From: Methylotenera_A sp040079935
GTDB taxonomy: Bacteria > Pseudomonadota > Gammaproteobacteria > Burkholderiales > Methylophilaceae
Reading direction: 5' to 3'
Assembly (NCBI GenBank): GCA_040079935.1
Contig: JBEBJI010000011.1
Coordinates: forward strand, 1-62,310
Length of the DNA stretch: 62,310 bases
The notes under the pieces are model-generated. The model ran no database searches, was not told where the DNA came from, and was given only the letters and a program-made list of their open reading frames with translations. Position 1 is the first letter of the stretch. Every line of letters starts with the position of its first letter. The position numbers and the translations under genes were made by a program. Shown in pieces: positions 59,999-62,310 of this stretch.

Positions 59999-61438
59999 TT
60001 AATTTTCTTCTTGAAGCTGAATGCGCGAATACAACGTGGTGCGATTGATACCCAGCATTTTCGCGGCCTGACTTAAATTACCATGCGTAATACGCATGGC
60101 AGCATCCACATAAGCTTTTTCCCAAGATTTCAACACTTGATCCAAACTCACATTTGCCTCATTTTGCAAATGCTGCATGGCGTAGCCCGATAAATCGCCT
60201 GTATTGCTCATCCCGGACGCGCCACCATCTACCTCGTTTTGACGCGATAAATCGAGCTCGGCCGAAAGCTGCACTTCATTAACAGTTTGCCCCGCATATT
60301 TCGCAATCAAGCGAATAATGATGTTACGTAGCTCGCGCACATTGCCTGGAAAGTGATAACTCAACCAGCGCGTTTTGGCTTTTTCGTCTAATTTAAAAAC
60401 TTTCTGGCCAGTCTCACGCGCATAAAATTCATTGAAATGCTCCAGCAATATCAGGCTATCTTCGCCCAGCTCGCGTAACGGCGGGACTTTAACCGCAAAT
60501 ACACCCAAGCGATGATATAAATCTGACCTAAAATTTCCTGCGCGTACTTCGCTACGTAAATCGCGGTTGGTGGCAGCAACCACGCGCGCTTTGCTCTTAC
60601 GCACTTGAGTTTCGCCCACGCGCGTATATTCACCATTTTCTAGCACGCGTAATAATTTGGCCTGCATTTCGAGTGGTAATTCACCAATTTCATCTAAAAA
60701 TAGCGTGCCTTCGTTTACATCCTCAAAATAGCCTGCATTGGCAGTATTGGCACCAGTAAAGGCACCTTTAGCATGCCCAAACAAAATAGATTCCGCCAAC
60801 ATAGGCGAAATAGCCGCACAATTGATAGATAAATATGGCGCTTTTGCGCGCTTGCTAAAACGGTGAAAATTACTCGCAACGCGCTCTTTACCGCTGCCTG
60901 ATTCACCTTCAATCAGCACGGGGAAAGGCGAATCAGCAAATTGTCGAATCTGCGTTATGAGCGTTTGCATGGGCAAGCTTTCGCCTATCATGCCGCCATT
61001 TTTATCTTCCACTTTCTCTGTCTGTGCATCTGCAGTTAATTCTACGCTTTGCACTTTTAAAGAGTTAAGCAATAACTCTTTCAATTTTTCTACATCGCAA
61101 GGTTTGGGAATAAAATCGAGCGCGCCTAAAGCAAGCGCGTGCTTCACATTTACATCATCACTTTGGCCAGAAAGCACGTGTATTTTCATGCTGGGCGAAT
61201 GCGCCAACAACTCACCAATCATCTTAAAGCCCTCGTCAGGCTTATGTTGCATGGGTGGCAGGCCCAAATCGACCAACGCTAACGACGGCGGTTCATCCAA
61301 CTGTCGCAATAGGCTTTTAGCCTGCGCGCGCGAATCAGCCACGCACACTTCAAAATGCTTGCTTAGCACAAAGTGCAAGGTATCGGTAATGAGCGGGTCA
61401 TCATCAATAATAATGAGCACCGGACGAAGCTCAGCCAT
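59999..61438 (-). CDS. Sigma-54-dependent response regulator (PrsR/PEP-type)
   Basis: A 479-residue NtrC-family activator. Receiver domain (about 8-120) with the phosphorylated Asp in ALVDLGLPPM (Asp57 region) and Lys in FIPKPCD; AAA domain with GESGSGKER Walker A, the sigma-54-contacting GAFTGA loop and GTLFLDEIGELP; a C-terminal Fis-type HTH (QAAKMLGINRTTLYSRI). It heads the pilus locus. No histidine kinase lies next to it, so its partner is elsewhere. The receiver resembles the PEP-CTERM/exopolysaccharide-type regulators. Confidence 0.9.
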   Translation of the reverse strand: MAELRPVLIIIDDDPLITDTLHFVLSKHFEVCVADSRAQAKSLLRQLDEPPSLALVDLGLPPMQHKPDEGFKMIGELLAHSPSMKIHVLSGQSDDVNVKHALALGALDFIPKPCDVEKLKELLLNSLKVQSVELTADAQTEKVEDKNGGMIGESLPMQTLITQIRQFADSPFPVLIEGESGSGKERVASNFHRFSKRAKAPYLSINCAAISPMLAESILFGHAKGAFTGANTANAGYFEDVNEGTLFLDEIGELPLEMQAKLLRVLENGEYTRVGETQVRKSKARVVAATNRDLRSEVRAGNFRSDLYHRLGVFAVKVPPLRELGEDSLILLEHFNEFYARETGQKVFKLDEKAKTRWLSYHFPGNVRELRNIIIRLIAKYAGQTVNEVQLSAELDLSRQNEVDGGASGMSNTGDLSGYAMQHLQNEANVSLDQVLKSWEKAYVDAAMRITHGNLSQAAKMLGINRTTLYSRIQLQEEN

Positions 61439-61552
61439 TGATTTTTCCTTTAAGTTGATAAAGCTTAGTTTTAATTTTTGTTATAGGGATACTATAACTG
61501 TTAAAAAGCAGGCTATCAAGGCAAAGTAGTGTTAAGTAAAACGAATGGGGAA

Positions 61553-61604
61553 TTGAGGTGGTTGATGCTACTCAAAGCCACGACAACAGGAATCACAACT
61601 TGAG
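61553..61604 (-). repeat. Degenerate 3' fragment of tRNA-His
   Basis: The 21 bp at 61578-61598 are identical to 62241-62261 inside tRNA-His, spanning the anticodon loop. The flanking bases toward the 3' end (61553-61577) also match with several changes (GAGGTGGTTGATG against GGGGTGGCTGATG). It lacks the 5' half and cannot be a tRNA. It probably marks an old attachment site or a partial duplication. Confidence 0.7.
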
Positions 61605-61702
61605 CTGCCTAATCATGTAACTTATTTATTAGGCAAAATAATGGCAGAATTAAGCCAAAATCAGAAACTCTGCTTAATTATGCATGTTAAAATCATCATA
61701 AT

Positions 61703-61776
61703 GGCGCGATAGCAAAGTGGTTATGCCACAGCTTGCAAAGCTGTGTACGCTAGTTCGAATCTGGCTCGTGCCTCCA
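61703..61776 (+). tRNA. tRNA-Cys (GCA)
   Basis: A 74-nt cloverleaf from GGCGCGA to TCGTGCC-TCCA. Acceptor arms pair with one G-T; anticodon loop CTTGCAAAG gives GCA; T-loop AGTTCGAATC. CCA is encoded. It stands between the tRNA-His fragment and the small ORF. Confidence 0.95.
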
Positions 61777-61929
61777 ATATTTTTGGTTCTTGTTCACATG
61801 GTTTTGTTTTGGTCATAAAATTTTTGCAAACAACCCCAAACTAAATTTAGGGGCAACAACTACTATGTGCGTTATCGAACTGAAGTCAGAATGTTAGAAG
61901 CTTGATAATGTCTATTTTTTAAGGGGTAG

Positions 61930-62109
61930 ATGATGCAAAATCGTAGCAATAGCATATTTGATCATATCGTTAATAAAGGAATTGTTATTTCTAAGCTTAA
62001 AGGTACGGTACAAGCAAATAAAATGATGAAAATAGCAGGAATACCTGATCGCATTATTGAGCGAGTTTTATTTGAACCACAAAAACTTAGAAGCACCGAT
62101 TGGAGTTAG
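61930..62109 (+). CDS. Short hypothetical protein, 59 residues
   Basis: A frame of 59 codons with tandem ATGs at 61930 and 61933 and an AAGGGG site (61921-61926) a few nt upstream. The product begins MMQNRSNSIFDHIVNKG and ends LFEPQKLRSTDWS; the middle, KMMKIAGIPDRIIERVL, recalls a family of small proteobacterial proteins with a GxPDxxIxRVL motif near the C terminus. The function is unknown. It lies between two tRNA genes. Confidence 0.55.
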   Translation: MMQNRSNSIFDHIVNKGIVISKLKGTVQANKMMKIAGIPDRIIERVLFEPQKLRSTDWS

Positions 62110-62216
62110 TTAACCAGAATGCCAAACCAACTGGTTTGTGCAAAATGTCCTTATCTATACTAAATGCCCACCTAACTTCAATATTAGTTGATATTAACAC
62201 TTAAAAAATAGATATT

Positions 62217-62293
62217 TGGGGTGGCTGATGGGGCTCGAACCCACGACAACAGGAATCACAATCCTGGACTCTACCAACTGAGCTACAACCACC
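62217..62293 (-). tRNA. tRNA-His (GTG)
   Basis: A 77-nt cloverleaf on the minus strand. Anticodon loop ATTGTGATT gives GTG; the extra 5' G at 62293 pairs with the discriminator C, as needed for His tRNA; the T-loop is GGTTCGAGCC. CCA is encoded. Its 3' half is copied in degenerate form at 61553-61604. Confidence 0.95.
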
Positions 62294-62310
62294 ATTGAAA
62301 CTAAAGACTT

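Noticed and set aside
60957..61529. Open frame of 190 codons on the plus strand
   Set aside because: Antisense to the response regulator; Ser/Cys-rich shadow translation with no recognisable domain.

Overview
The window looks like chromosome of a betaproteobacterium, probably a Methylophilaceae/Methylotenera-type methylotroph. This is inferred from gene order and an AT-leaning base composition, not from a marker gene. Supporting blocks are def-fmt-htpX, LysM-dprA-smg, a SAH riboswitch ahead of ahcY...metF, dapF-DUF484-xerC, zapB-zapA-6S RNA-EVE, and a complete MSHA-type pilus locus.

Layout. 1-128 is an interspersed GC-rich repeat ending in a hairpin. 130-3175 (minus) carries a membrane/coiled-coil protein, htpX, fmt and def. 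3338-6124 (plus) carries a LysM protein, dprA and smg. 6121-11452 (minus) is a one-carbon/SAM-cycle block (metF, a small membrane protein, ahcY with SAH riboswitch, an HD-GYP protein, metK). 11607-14430 (plus) is dapF, DUF484, xerC and a DOPA-dioxygenase-like protein. 14481-16895 is a zinc-type TonB receptor with a small His/Cys-rich partner. 16892-22751 is mixed housekeeping: dgkA, yggX, a P-loop kinase without a standard start codon, rpiA, ilvA, a beta-propeller lipoprotein, EVE and DUF2237. 22782-23540 holds 6S RNA with zapA and a zapB-like gene. 23684-26778 is a cobalamin riboswitch driving btuB, a BtuM-type transporter and an S4 protein.

27957-35362 is a 7.3 kb integrative element in tRNA-Phe, flanked by 45-bp repeats of the tRNA 3' end. 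It carries integrase, excisionase and replication-initiation genes, plus a tightly packed HerA ATPase - NurA-like nuclease - adenine methyltransferase cassette. That cassette is the best candidate in the window for an under-described defence system.

35536-46981 holds a Kef/YbaL antiporter, a sulfur-carrier trio (rhodanese, TusA, DsrE), a BFD-type ferredoxin, valS, LemA with a GIDE/EF-hand protein, a photolyase-like protein with inverted domain order, NfeD + SPFH, and moeB. 46991-61438 (minus) is the MSHA/type IV pilus-type assembly locus with a sigma-54 response regulator at its head. The right edge has tRNA-Cys, a short ORF, tRNA-His and a degenerate piece of tRNA-His.

The most striking non-gene feature is a family of palindromes with an invariant 11-nt loop (GCATGGATATT or its complement) and covarying stems. 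They sit in five convergent gene junctions, where they look like bidirectional terminators. A related core lies inside the fmt coding sequence, and a weaker match lies in the cobalamin riboswitch.
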